From Azospirillum melinis (lineage in GTDB: Bacteria > Pseudomonadota > Alphaproteobacteria > Azospirillales > Azospirillaceae): a stretch of DNA of 64,000 nt. The notes beneath the pieces were generated by a model, which did not search any database, was not told the origin of the DNA, and was given only the letters and a program-made list of their open reading frames with translations. The position numbers were made by a program, and so were the translations under genes. Shown piece by piece: positions 1 to 9,109 of the stretch (position 1 is the stretch's first letter; each line of letters opens with the position of its first letter). The stretch covers positions 124,001 through 188,000 of the forward strand of contig NZ_WHOS01000002.1 in the NCBI RefSeq assembly GCF_013340935.1, read 5' to 3'.

Positions 1-527
1 TGGTGCTGATCGCCGGCATCCTGCTGGCCCGCCTGCCGGGCGCCGAGGCCGGGAAAGTGGTGCGCGGCGCCCTTCGCGCCGCCCTGGTGCCGATGGCGGC
101 GACGCTGGTTTTCGTCGAGTTCGCCACCTTCATGGCGGCCTCCGGCGGTGCGGCGATGTTCGGCAACGCCTGGCGCGAGGTGGCCGGACGTTTCGCCGTG
201 CTGGCAAGCCCGGTCTTCGGTGCTGCGGCCGGCATGCTGACCGGCTCCAACACGGCATCGAACGCCCTGATGATGCACATCCAGCTGAGCCTTGCCGCCG
301 AGAGCGGCCTGCCCTCCATCCTGATCGCGGCGGTCCAGACCGTCGCCGGCAGCATCTGCACCATGCTGACCCCCGGCCGCATCGTGCTCGCCGCCGGTCT
401 GGTCGGGCTGGAACGGTCGGAGGGGGCGATCTACCGCCGTGCCCTGCCGATCGGGCTGGCGACCATCCTCGCCCTGCTGGCCGTCATCGTCGCGATGACC
501 GGATTTAAGGCAGGCGGGCTGGTTTAG
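1..527 (+). CDS. L-lactate permease family (LctP/LldP) transporter, C-terminal part
   Basis: The frame is open from the left edge of the window to a TAG at 525-527, so only about the last 174 residues of a protein usually near 550 residues are seen. The visible part is almost all hydrophobic helices. It carries the family signature of the last third: a loop with Gly-Ser-Asn-x-Ala-Ser-Asn (near 245-270), then a Val-Ala-Gly-Ser segment and a Pro-Gly-Arg-Ile segment. Members are inner-membrane proton symporters for lactate or glycolate. The substrate cannot be told from this fragment. It ends 4 bases from the end of a convergent EamA gene with no obvious terminator between them. Confidence 0.75.
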   Translation, partial: VLIAGILLARLPGAEAGKVVRGALRAALVPMAATLVFVEFATFMAASGGAAMFGNAWREVAGRFAVLASPVFGAAAGMLTGSNTASNALMMHIQLSLAAESGLPSILIAAVQTVAGSICTMLTPGRIVLAAGLVGLERSEGAIYRRALPIGLATILALLAVIVAMTGFKAGGLV

Positions 528-531
528 GCAA

Positions 532-1392
532 TCAGGCGAACCGCTTCGCTCCGGCAACGCAAAGCACGACCAGCCCGGTCGCGGCGATCATCGTCCAGGC
601 GACCGGCTCGCGCAGCAGCAGTCCCGCCAGGATCAGGCCGAAGGCGGGCTGGAGCAGTTGCAACTGCCCGACGCCGGCAATCCCGCCCAGCGCCAGCCCG
701 CGATACCAGAAGACGAAGCCGACCAGCATGCTGAACACCGACACATAGCCGAGCCCGATCCAGGCCGGCATGGCGACGCCGGTCCAGTCGTCCGGCATGG
801 TCGCAACCGCAGCGCCCGCCATCAGGGGAAGCGCCAGCACCAGCGCCCAGGAGATCACCTGCCAGCCGCCCAGCCGGCGCGACAGGGTCGCCCCCTCGGC
901 ATAGCCGAGCCCGCAGAGCAGGATCGCCAGGATCATCAGCAGGTCGCCGGTCAGCGACGCCCCGCCGCCCTGCCACAGGGCGAAGCCGGCGACGGTGAGG
1001 CCCCCCGCCGTCGAGAACAGCCAGAAGGCCGGCCGAGGCCGTTCCCTCCCCCGCAGCACGCCGAACAGGGCGGTGGCGAGCGGCAGCAGGCCGATGAAGA
1101 CGATGGATTGGGCGGAGGTGATGTGCTGGAGCGCCAGCGCCGTCAGCAGGGGAAAGCCGGCGACCACGCCGACCGCCACGACGGCGAGCGAGGGAAGGTC
1201 GCGCCGCGCCGGCCAATTCTGCCGCAGCAGCGCCAGCAGCGCCGCCGCCAGCGCCGCCGCGATGACTGCCCGCGCCGCGGTCAGGAACAGCGGCGAGAAG
1301 CCGCCGACCGCGACGCGCGTCGCCGGCAGCGAACCGCTGAAAATGATCACGCCGAGCAGCCCGCTGCCCCATCCCGCCGTCGACGTCCGCAT
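532..1392 (-). CDS. EamA/DMT family inner-membrane transporter
   Basis: A 286-residue protein made of two EamA repeats with about ten hydrophobic helices, the standard size for drug/metabolite exporters. The frame opens at 1470, but I choose the ATG at 1392. It has a purine-rich Shine-Dalgarno stretch (GGAAGG) about 8 bases upstream, and the extra 26 residues are not membrane-like. It is transcribed away from a MocR-type regulator at 1529. EamA genes next to MocR regulators are a recurring pair, so the regulator probably controls this exporter. The substrate is unknown. Amino acids or their derivatives are the usual guess for the family. Confidence 0.8.
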   Translation of the reverse strand: MRTSTAGWGSGLLGVIIFSGSLPATRVAVGGFSPLFLTAARAVIAAALAAALLALLRQNWPARRDLPSLAVVAVGVVAGFPLLTALALQHITSAQSIVFIGLLPLATALFGVLRGRERPRPAFWLFSTAGGLTVAGFALWQGGGASLTGDLLMILAILLCGLGYAEGATLSRRLGGWQVISWALVLALPLMAGAAVATMPDDWTGVAMPAWIGLGYVSVFSMLVGFVFWYRGLALGGIAGVGQLQLLQPAFGLILAGLLLREPVAWTMIAATGLVVLCVAGAKRFA

Positions 1393-1485
1393 CCCTTTTC
1401 CTTCCGCTTCCCAGAATTCGCCGCACGATCCTAGCGCGATGGCCTCTGGCGGAAACAGGGACAGTCCCATACAATTCAGCCAAAC

Positions 1486-1509
1486 TGTACTGCCTTACAG
1501 GGCAATACA
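1486..1509. promoter_or_regulatory. inverted repeat between EamA and MocR genes, candidate operator
   Basis: Arms TGTACTGCC (1486-1494) and GGCAATACA (1501-1509) are complementary except for one position and are separated by six bases. The element lies 20 bases before the MocR start and about 95 bases before the EamA start, where an autoregulating operator would sit. Binding by the MocR protein is inferred from position only. Confidence 0.4.
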
Positions 1510-1528
1510 CTTCTAGCGGCGAGGCATC

Positions 1529-2941
1529 ATGGGCAGGACCGGCACGCGCACCGGCGAGGTGATGGAGGCGATCCGCCGCAGGATGGCGAACCGCCAACTG
1601 TCCCCGGGGGAAAAGCTGCCGTCGATCCGCAGCTTCGCCGCCACCATGGGCGTGTCGCCCTCGACCGTGGTGGAGGCTTATGACCGGCTGGCGGCGGACG
1701 GCGTGATCCAGTCGCGGCCGGGATCGGGCTTCTACATGTCCGGCACCATGCCGCCGCTGGCATTGGCCGAGGCGGAACCGCAGCGCGACCGCGCCATCGA
1801 TCCCTTCTGGGTGTCGCGGCAATCGCTCGATGCCGGGGCGGAGATGTTGAAGCCGGGATGCGGCTGGCTGCCGGCCGACTGGATGCCGAATGCGGCGATC
1901 CGCCGGGCGATCCGCCAGCTCGCGCGGGCGGATGACGGACTGCTGGCGGATTATGGCGGCACGCGCGGATCGCTGCCGCTGCGCCGGCTGCTGGCCCGCC
2001 AGTTCGCGGACGAAGGCATCGCCGCCGGTGCCGACCAGATCCTGCTGACCGCCTCCGGCACGCAGGCCATCGACCTGATCTGCCGCCTGCTGCTGCGGCC
2101 GGGCGACACGGTGCTGATCGACGACCCCTGCTATTTCAATTTCCAGGCGCTGCTGCGCGCCCATCGGGCGCGGATCGTCGGGGTGCCCTATACGCGCAAC
2201 GGGCCGGATGCGGAGCTGTTCGCCCAGGCGCTGGCGGCGCACCGGCCGCGCCTCTACATCACCAACTCCGCCCTTCACAACCCGACCGGCGCCACCATGA
2301 CGCCGCAGACCGCCCACCGCCTGCTCTGTGCCGCCGCCGCCCACGACCCGGCCGCGCAGGACCTGACCATCGTCGAGGACGACATCTTCGCCGGCTTCGA
2401 GCCCGAGCCGTCACCCCGCCTCGCCGCGCTGGACGGTCTGGCCCGCGTGATCCGGATCGGCAGCTTTTCCAAGACGCTCTCCGCCTCGATCCGTTGCGGC
2501 TATATCGCGGCTCGGCCGGACTGGGTGGAGGCACTGGTCGATCTGCAGGTGGCGACGAACTTCGGCGGTCCCAGCCCGGCCGCGGCCGAGCTCATCCTCG
2601 CCACCCTGAACGACGGCAATTACCGCAAGCATCTCGACGGGCTGCGCCGGCGTCTGGCACGGGTGCGTCGCGAGACGGCTGCCCGGCTGGAAGCCATTGG
2701 CCTGACACCATGGCTGATGCCGCGCGGCGGCTTCTACCTCTGGTGCAGCCTGCCCGATGGACGGAACGCCGCCGACGTCGCCCGCACGGCCTTGCGCGAG
2801 GATGTCGTGCTCGCCCCCGGCGACGTGTTCAGCGTTTCCCACTCCGCATCGGGATTTCTGCGCTTCAATGTCGCCCAGATGAGCGATCCACGCATCTACG
2901 GCGTTCTGGAGCGGGCCATGGCGAACACTCCCCCTCCATAA
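1529..2941 (+). CDS. MocR-type GntR/aminotransferase fusion transcriptional regulator
   Basis: A 470-residue protein with an N-terminal GntR winged helix-turn-helix (about 5-70) joined to a fold-type I aminotransferase domain (about 100-465). The PLP-binding lysine is K315 in a Ser-Phe-Ser-Lys motif, and the substrate-site Asn-Pro-Thr-Gly is at 251-254. These proteins use PLP and usually an amino compound as signal rather than catalysing transamination. The start ATG at 1529 follows GGCGAGGC. It is divergent from the EamA gene at 532-1392, which is its likely target. The 3' end lies 5 bases from the end of the convergent kinase gene. A PdxR role in PLP synthesis is less likely because no pdxST is nearby. 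Confidence 0.85.
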   Translation: MGRTGTRTGEVMEAIRRRMANRQLSPGEKLPSIRSFAATMGVSPSTVVEAYDRLAADGVIQSRPGSGFYMSGTMPPLALAEAEPQRDRAIDPFWVSRQSLDAGAEMLKPGCGWLPADWMPNAAIRRAIRQLARADDGLLADYGGTRGSLPLRRLLARQFADEGIAAGADQILLTASGTQAIDLICRLLLRPGDTVLIDDPCYFNFQALLRAHRARIVGVPYTRNGPDAELFAQALAAHRPRLYITNSALHNPTGATMTPQTAHRLLCAAAAHDPAAQDLTIVEDDIFAGFEPEPSPRLAALDGLARVIRIGSFSKTLSASIRCGYIAARPDWVEALVDLQVATNFGGPSPAAAELILATLNDGNYRKHLDGLRRRLARVRRETAARLEAIGLTPWLMPRGGFYLWCSLPDGRNAADVARTALREDVVLAPGDVFSVSHSASGFLRFNVAQMSDPRIYGVLERAMANTPPP

Positions 2942-2946
2942 GCCCT

Positions 2947-5900
2947 TCACCGCTGGGGAGAGGGCTTCTTCGCCAGCGCCTCGCTCAGCGTCTGGAGCAG
3001 GGTATCGATGCGATAGGGCTTCGACAGCACCGCGATGCCCTCGGTGCGCGCCACGTCCTCGCTATAGCCGGTCGTCAGCACCACCGGCAGACCCGGGCGC
3101 AGGAACGTGGCCTCCCGGCCGAGGTCGATGCCGCTCAGCCGGCCGGGCATCACCACATCGGAGAACAGCAGGTCGATCCGCTCGTCCCCTGCCAGCAGCG
3201 GCAGCGCCTCGTCGGCCGAGACGGCGCGCAGCACAGTCCAGCCGCTTTCCTCAAGCGCCGCCGCGACGGAGGAGCCGACGACCGGATCGTCCTCCACCAT
3301 CAGTACCCGCGCGCCCTGGACGAGGCTGGCCGCGGCCTGGATGGGAGCCGCCGGCGCTCTCGGAATGCCGGTGCCGGCGCGCAGCAGCAGGACGATGCGG
3401 GTCCCCTCCCCCGGCCGGCTTTCGATCCAGACGGTGCCGCCGGCCTGCCGCGCCAGCCCATAGACCTGGGCAAGGCCAAGGCCGGAGCCCTTGCCGACCT
3501 CCTTGGTGGTGAAGAAGGGATCGAAGGCTCTCGCCACCACCTCCGGCGGCATGCCGGTTCCGGTGTCGGCGACCGCCAGCAGCAAAAATTCGCCCTCCAG
3601 CCCCGCCCCATCCAGACCGGTTGCTTCGCCGGGGCCGAGCGTCCGGTTCTCCGCCTCGATGGTCAGGGTACCGCCGCCGGGCATCGCGTCGCGCGCGTTG
3701 ACCGCCATGTTGATCAGCGCCAGTTCGAACTGGGTCGGATCGACCTCGATGGGATGCAGGCCGGGAGCGAAGCGGGTTTCCAGCCGGATGTCGGCGCGCA
3801 GGGCGCGCTCCAGCAGGCCGGCCATGCCGAGGACGCGGTCGCGCACGTCGATCGGCTCCGGACGCAGGCTGTCGCGGCGGGCAAAGCCCATCAGCTGCTG
3901 CACCAGCTTGGCGCCGCGGTCGACCGCCTGCATGCCGGCCTCCAGCAGTGGCGCCAGCCGCGGCTCCGCGCTGCGGCGGCCGATCATGGTCAGGCAGCTG
4001 CTGAGCGCCTGGAGCAGATTGTTGAAGTCGTGGGCCACGCCGCCGGTCAGCTGACCGACCGCCTCCATCTTCTGTGCCTGGCGCAACTGGTCCTCGGCCC
4101 GACGCAGGGCGGCAGCGGCCTCCTTGCGCGCCGTCACGTCGCGCCCCACCGCATGGATGAAGCGGTCGTCCGGCACCGCGGCCCAGGAGATCCAGCGATA
4201 GGACCCGTCCTTGTGACGGTAACGGTTCTCGAACCGCAGGGTTGTCAGGCCCGATTGCAGCCGGCCGACCTCCGCCACCGTCGCGTCGAGGTCGTCGGGA
4301 TGGACGAAATCGAGGAAGACCGCCCCCTGCAGGTCCGCTTCCCGCCAGCCGAGAAGCGCGGTCCAGGCCGGGTTGACCGCGCCGATCGTCCCGTCGAACC
4401 GCGCCACCAGCATGATGTCGGTCGACAGGCGCCACATGCGGTCGCGGTCGGCCGTCCGCTCCGCCACACGCTGTTCCAGCGTCGCGTTGAGCGTGCGCAG
4501 GGCGTCCTCGGCACAGCGGCGGTCGGTGATGTCGTAACAGGCGCCGAGAACCCGCACGCCCCCTCCATCCCCGTCCTCGTCGCGCTTGAACGCCTGGGCA
4601 CGCCGGGCGATCCAGCGCACAACGCCGTTGTCGGGCCGCAGGATGCGGTATTCGACATAGCCCAGACCGTCCGTCGGCACCTGCCCCGGCTGGAGCGTGT
4701 TCAGGGAGGGCCGGTCGTCCGGATGGATCAGGGCGACGAGTTCCTCCAGTCGGACCAGAGGACGCTCCGCGATGCCCCACAGGCGGCAGAATTGCGGCGA
4801 TACCGCCAGCAGGCCGTCGGCGCGCAGTTCGAAGGTGCCGACTCCGCCGGCATCCTGGGCGATGTGCAGCCGCTGCTCGCTCCCGCGCAGCGCCTCCTCC
4901 GTCCGCTTCATGCCGGTGACGTCGCTGCCCTGGACGAACAGGCCCATCACTTGCCCCTGGTCGTCACGGATCGGCTGGAAGACGAAGGTTACGAAACGCT
5001 CCTCCAGCGGCGCGCCTGGGCGCCGGGCGATCCGCGCCGGCATGCATTCGCCGACGAAAGACTCGCCCGTTTGATAAACCCGGTCAGCCAGTTCGAAGAA
5101 GCCTTGCCCGACGATCTCCGGCAACGCCTCCCGCGCCGGCTTGCCGATGATGTCCCGCCGGCCGATCAGTTCGAAATAGGCGTCGTTTGCCATTTCGTAG
5201 ACATGGTCCGGTCCGCGCCAGACATACACGAAGCCCGGTGCCTGCCGGAACAGGGCGCGCAGCCGCTCCCCCTCCGCCCGCAGCCGTTCGTTGGCCCGCC
5301 GCACTTCCTCTTCCGCCTGCACCCGCTCCACCGCCGACCAGGTGCGTTCCGCAACCTCCTCGATCAGATCGATCTCGTCCTCGCGCCAATGCCTGGGGCG
5401 GCGGTCATGGACGTAGAGTGCCGCGACCATCCGGCCCTGCTTCACCAGACTGGCGGTGACGACAGAGGCGAAGCCGAGCGCAGCGAAGGCCGCCAGCAGC
5501 TCCGGCGTTGCCGTGCGCGGATCGGTGGCCGCATCGTCGACGACCAGCGCCTGTCCCCTGCGCAGGGTCGCCAGCACCGGCTCGCCGAAGGCCAGAAGAT
5601 CGTGGGTACCGATGTGGGGGGCGACGGTGCCATCCGTCCAGTTGCGCTCCGTGGTGAAGAAGCGCTCACTCTCGTCCATCACACCGTAGCCGACCCGGCT
5701 GGCGCCAAGGTGCCGTCCCAGCGCCTCCGCCGCCACGGTCACCACACTGAGCGGGTCGGTCAGTTCGCGGAGCCGGCGCTCCAGTTCGGCGTGGAAGGCC
5801 ATGCGCCGCCGGCCCCGCACGGCAAGCGTGGTCTCCGCCACGATGCAGAGGAAGCCGCCGACGTGGCCCGCTTCGCCGGCGATCGGCGTGTAGGAAAAGG

Positions 5901-6309
5901 TGAAATAACAGTCCTCGCCCAGTCCGCGCCGCTCCAGCGGGACCAGCAGATCCTCGTGCAGCAGGGACTCGCCCTCATAGGCGCGGCGTACGAAATCACG
6001 GCCCTGCGGCCACGCGTCCGGCCAGACCTCGCTCATCGGCCGGCCCAGCGCCGCCGGGTGGCGGGACCCCAGAATGTCCAGATAGGCGTCGTTGTAGAGG
6101 AAGGTGACGTCGGGGCCCCAGCCGATGAACATCGCCTGCCGCGACCGCATCATCAGGCCGACCATGGCCCGAAGCTCCTGCGGCCACCCCTCCGGCGGAC
6201 CGAGCGGCGTCGCCGTCCAGTCGTGGCCGCGCATGAGAGATGCCACATCCCCCGCCCCGGTCGGAAAGGCAGGCGGAGACACCGCGGCGGGTGACTGGCT
6301 CACCGGCAT
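2947..6309 (-). CDS. hybrid sensor histidine kinase (PAS-GAF-PAS-PAS-PAS-HisKA-HATPase-REC)
   Basis: A 1120-residue kinase without a clear membrane segment, so probably cytoplasmic. In order: a PAS-like domain (about 20-165), GAF (170-325), three PAS domains (about 350-470, 480-600 and 620-735), then HisKA with phospho-acceptor H760 in Val-Ala-His-Asp-Phe-Asn-Asn. A HATPase domain follows (about 850-980, with Asp-Thr-Gly-Thr-Gly-Met and a Gly-rich G2 box), then a C-terminal receiver (about 1000-1115) with D1051. The start at 6309 (ATG) is chosen over a TTG at 6402, since conserved sequence begins after it. The Asp-Phe-Asn-Asn-Leu-Leu type H-box kinases often work as stand-alone hybrids. No response-regulator partner lies next to it. 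Its ligand is unknown. Confidence 0.85.
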   Translation of the reverse strand: MPVSQSPAAVSPPAFPTGAGDVASLMRGHDWTATPLGPPEGWPQELRAMVGLMMRSRQAMFIGWGPDVTFLYNDAYLDILGSRHPAALGRPMSEVWPDAWPQGRDFVRRAYEGESLLHEDLLVPLERRGLGEDCYFTFSYTPIAGEAGHVGGFLCIVAETTLAVRGRRRMAFHAELERRLRELTDPLSVVTVAAEALGRHLGASRVGYGVMDESERFFTTERNWTDGTVAPHIGTHDLLAFGEPVLATLRRGQALVVDDAATDPRTATPELLAAFAALGFASVVTASLVKQGRMVAALYVHDRRPRHWREDEIDLIEEVAERTWSAVERVQAEEEVRRANERLRAEGERLRALFRQAPGFVYVWRGPDHVYEMANDAYFELIGRRDIIGKPAREALPEIVGQGFFELADRVYQTGESFVGECMPARIARRPGAPLEERFVTFVFQPIRDDQGQVMGLFVQGSDVTGMKRTEEALRGSEQRLHIAQDAGGVGTFELRADGLLAVSPQFCRLWGIAERPLVRLEELVALIHPDDRPSLNTLQPGQVPTDGLGYVEYRILRPDNGVVRWIARRAQAFKRDEDGDGGGVRVLGACYDITDRRCAEDALRTLNATLEQRVAERTADRDRMWRLSTDIMLVARFDGTIGAVNPAWTALLGWREADLQGAVFLDFVHPDDLDATVAEVGRLQSGLTTLRFENRYRHKDGSYRWISWAAVPDDRFIHAVGRDVTARKEAAAALRRAEDQLRQAQKMEAVGQLTGGVAHDFNNLLQALSSCLTMIGRRSAEPRLAPLLEAGMQAVDRGAKLVQQLMGFARRDSLRPEPIDVRDRVLGMAGLLERALRADIRLETRFAPGLHPIEVDPTQFELALINMAVNARDAMPGGGTLTIEAENRTLGPGEATGLDGAGLEGEFLLLAVADTGTGMPPEVVARAFDPFFTTKEVGKGSGLGLAQVYGLARQAGGTVWIESRPGEGTRIVLLLRAGTGIPRAPAAPIQAAASLVQGARVLMVEDDPVVGSSVAAALEESGWTVLRAVSADEALPLLAGDERIDLLFSDVVMPGRLSGIDLGREATFLRPGLPVVLTTGYSEDVARTEGIAVLSKPYRIDTLLQTLSEALAKKPSPQR

Positions 6310-6429
6310 CGTCCAAAACCGGCGGGGAACGGAAGACCTTGGGCGTTCATCAAAGCGGTCGAAAAAATCCAGCGTCGAAACAATTCCGTTATCACACGCC
6401 AACCGGCCAATGGCCTAGCTATCCAATCG

Positions 6430-7437
6430 TCAGCCCCGAAGAAGGTCGCTGTCGGAATTCCCCTCGGCCACCCCGGCAAGCTCCCGGGCCGGCGCGGTGG
6501 CAAGCGCCGTCTGCAGATAATCGAGGAAGGCCCGTTCGGCGCGGTTCAGCTTGGCCTGCTCGTTCCAGATCAGGTGGACGTTGACCGGCGCGATGCCCTC
6601 ATAGGGCGGCAGTTCCCACAGCAGGCCGTCGGCCACGTCGCGGGCGGCGATGTGTTCGGGCAACGGGCCGATGCCCAGGCCGCAGACGATCATCCGCCGC
6701 ACCTCCTCCAGATTGGCCGACGAGGCGACGACACGGCCGGCGAAGCCCTCCCGCGCACGGAACAGGGTCAGGGGGGACAGGGCACCGTCGATCTGGTCGG
6801 AGGTGAAGGAGACGAAACTCTCGTGGCGCAGTTCGGCGATGTCGATGTCACTTTGGCCGAACAGGCGGAAATCCGGACCGCAATAGAGACGGTAGGTCTG
6901 GCGCAGGAAGATCTGGCTGGACAGTCCGGGGATCGGCTCGCGCAGCAGGCAGATCGCCATGGCGCCGACCCGCTGCTGCAACGCGATGTGCGCGTCGGCC
7001 GACGCCATGACGTCGATGCGGAAGGTCACCAGCGGGTACATGCGGTGGAATTCCCGCAGCGAGCGGTCGAGCAGCGGGGTCTGGATGCGGCTGGTCATCA
7101 GGATGTGGACATGGCCGCTGATCTCGTCCTTGGCGTCGCGCACCAGGGCGCCCAGGCGGGACACGGTGGCGTGGATCGACACCGCCTCGTCATAGACCTG
7201 TTCGCCGGCGGCGGTGACGGCGAAGCGGCCGGGGCCGCGGTCGATCAGGGCGCGGCCAAGCTGCTCCTCCAAGCGCTTCAGGGCGAGGCTGACCGCCGGC
7301 TGCGTCAAAAACAGGCGGACGGCGGCCCTGGTGATGCTGCCCTCCTGCACGATCACCATGAAGGTGCGCAGCAGGTTCCAGTCCATCTGCTGGCCCAGCC
7401 GGGCCAGGGCCTGCCGTTCCGCCTCGGTTTCGTTCAC
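6430..7437 (-). CDS. LysR family transcriptional regulator
   Basis: The N-terminal winged helix-turn-helix (about residues 20-80, with the typical Thr-Gln-Pro-Ala-Val-Ser recognition helix) is followed by a periplasmic-binding-like effector domain. The length of 335 residues is slightly long for LysR because of about 18 extra residues before the HTH. I take the GTG at 7437 as start because GAGGGGG lies just upstream. The frame itself opens at 7491. It is divergent from the ten-gene operon beginning at 7761, with a perfect palindrome in the gap, so it is the probable activator of that operon. The inducer is unknown, but is presumably the compound the operon imports. Confidence 0.88.
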   Translation of the reverse strand: MNETEAERQALARLGQQMDWNLLRTFMVIVQEGSITRAAVRLFLTQPAVSLALKRLEEQLGRALIDRGPGRFAVTAAGEQVYDEAVSIHATVSRLGALVRDAKDEISGHVHILMTSRIQTPLLDRSLREFHRMYPLVTFRIDVMASADAHIALQQRVGAMAICLLREPIPGLSSQIFLRQTYRLYCGPDFRLFGQSDIDIAELRHESFVSFTSDQIDGALSPLTLFRAREGFAGRVVASSANLEEVRRMIVCGLGIGPLPEHIAARDVADGLLWELPPYEGIAPVNVHLIWNEQAKLNRAERAFLDYLQTALATAPARELAGVAEGNSDSDLLRG

Positions 7438-7659
7438 CGTCCCACCCCCTCGATCGCTGCCCGATTTCGGTGCATCGCTGCTGCCGCCCAAATTCTACGC
7501 ACATGAGTGCGTTGTGAGCAACTGCGGCATAAATCAGATTCATGGGCGAAATGAAAAATGCTTATTTGCCTGATCGATTGGATGCCTTCCTAATCGACAC
7601 ATGGCGGCCTTCAAGCATCGCCATGCCGGATACCGCATAATGCACCGCTATGGCGGCCA

Positions 7660-7674
7660 TATCCATTATGGATA
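7660..7674. promoter_or_regulatory. perfect palindrome, candidate LysR-type box upstream of the ABC/amidohydrolase operon
   Basis: TATCCAT, one base, then ATGGATA: seven-base perfect arms containing a T-N11-A pattern as expected for LysR regulators. It is centred about 94 bases before the ATG at 7761 in the 323-base gap (7438-7760) between the divergent LysR gene and the operon. A nine-base direct repeat ATGGCGGCC (7601-7609 and 7650-7658) lies beside it. I see no clear sigma-70 hexamers in this gap. Confidence 0.5.
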
Positions 7675-7760
7675 GGCCGCACCGCAACAGCTTCGTCTTT
7701 TTCCACCCGTCCGTGCATCCCTGCCGCAGCAGCGAAATGGATTCGGGCAAAGGATTTAGA

Positions 7761-9083
7761 ATGACACGAGATACGGCAGACCGTCTCGACCATGTGTTGC
7801 CGGACCCCGGCCTGCGCGCCGCGATCCTCGACGCCGCCGACGCGGCGCAGGGCGATTGCGTGTCGCACCTGTCCGACCTCGTCCGCCAGCCGTCGCTGCT
7901 GGGGGACGAGTCCGGGGCGCAGGCGCTGATGGCCGACCGCTTCGCCGCACTTGGTCTGGAGGTCGACCGTTTCGACATCGACGAGCAGGCGATTTCCCGC
8001 ATGCCGGGCTTCTCGCCGCCGGTTCTTCCCGGCGCCTATGCCGGCCGCGAGAATGTCGTCGGCGTGCACAGGCCGCGTGACGCGAAAGGCCGCTCGCTGA
8101 TCCTGAACGGCCATATCGACGTGGTGCCGACCGGCCCGGCGGAGCTGTGGACCACCCCGCCCTTCGAACCGCGGATCGCCGACGGACGGCTCTATGGCCG
8201 CGGGGCCGGCGACATGAAGGCCGGCATCGCCGCCTACACCGCCGCCTTCTCAGCATTGCGCACGCTGGGCTACCAGCCGGCCGCCCCGGTCTATCTGCAG
8301 TCGGTGATCGAGGAGGAATGCACCGGCAACGGCGCTCTCGCCTGCCTGCATCGCGGCTATCGCGCCGACGCCGCCGTGATCCCGGAGCCGTTCAACCACT
8401 CCATCTCCATCGCCCAGGTCGGCGTGATGTGGGTGCGGCTGGTGCTGACCGGCACGCCGGCCCATGTGCTGGACACCTCGGCCGGTGTGAACGCCATCGA
8501 GGCGGCCTATGCGCTGGCGGCGCATCTGAAGGCGCTGGAGGTGCGGTGGAACGAGCCGGCCTGCCGCCACCCCGCCTTCTGCGGCCATGCCCATCCCGTC
8601 AACATCAATCTCGGCCGGATCGAGGGCGGTGAGTGGCCGTCGTCAGTCCCGACGCGCTGCGCGCTCGACCTCCGGCTCGGCTTCTTCCCCGGGCAGGAGC
8701 CGGAGGCGGTCCGCGCCGAGGTGACCCGGGCGGTGGAGCAGGCGCGCTCCACCGACCCGGCCCTGTCCGGCGTCGGCATCGAGCTGCAGTGGAACGGCTT
8801 CCAGGCCGCCGGCTGCGAGATCGACCCGGCCCACCCGCTGGTGACCATGCTGGCCGACAGCCATCGCGCCGTGCGCGGCGGCGATCCGGAGCTGGTGGCG
8901 CTGACCTGCACCACCGACGCCCGCTTCTTCCAGCTCTATGGCGACACGCCTGCGACCTGCTACGGGCCGGAGGCGACGCGCATCCACGGCATCGACGAAT
9001 CGGTGTCGCTGGACAGCCTGCGCGACGTGACGCGCGTGCTGGCGCTGTTCATCGCCGGCTGGTGCGGCCTGGAACCTGTTTGA
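7761..9083 (+). CDS. M20 family metallopeptidase/deacetylase (ArgE/DapE-like)
   Basis: A 440-residue M20 hydrolase, probably a cytoplasmic di-zinc enzyme that removes an acyl group from an amine or amino acid. Metal ligands visible in order are H118 (Asn-Gly-His-Ile-Asp), D151 (Gly-Arg-Gly-Ala-Gly-Asp), the Glu cluster 184-186 that includes the general base, and a late His in Arg-Ile-His-Gly. The lid domain lies between. ATG 7761 is preceded by AAAGGA at 7 bases. An upstream in-frame start would add 37 poor residues. It is the first gene of the LysR-facing operon. It is not simply argE, because no arginine genes are near. Deacylation of the imported substrate is the natural inference. Confidence 0.8.
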   Translation: MTRDTADRLDHVLPDPGLRAAILDAADAAQGDCVSHLSDLVRQPSLLGDESGAQALMADRFAALGLEVDRFDIDEQAISRMPGFSPPVLPGAYAGRENVVGVHRPRDAKGRSLILNGHIDVVPTGPAELWTTPPFEPRIADGRLYGRGAGDMKAGIAAYTAAFSALRTLGYQPAAPVYLQSVIEEECTGNGALACLHRGYRADAAVIPEPFNHSISIAQVGVMWVRLVLTGTPAHVLDTSAGVNAIEAAYALAAHLKALEVRWNEPACRHPAFCGHAHPVNINLGRIEGGEWPSSVPTRCALDLRLGFFPGQEPEAVRAEVTRAVEQARSTDPALSGVGIELQWNGFQAAGCEIDPAHPLVTMLADSHRAVRGGDPELVALTCTTDARFFQLYGDTPATCYGPEATRIHGIDESVSLDSLRDVTRVLALFIAGWCGLEPV

Positions 9084-9109
9084 TCCCTTTGCCTGACGAG
9101 ACCCGCAAG

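Noticed and set aside
2494..6294. A very long plus-strand open frame opposite the hybrid kinase gene
   Set aside because: Its product is rich in Arg, Gly, Ala, His and Gln with no recognisable domain. It mirrors the third-position GC bias of the real minus-strand gene.
6310..6402. N-terminal extension of the hybrid kinase from a TTG start
   Set aside because: No ribosome site, and the extra 31 residues are not domain-like. ATG 6309 fits the start of the conserved region better.
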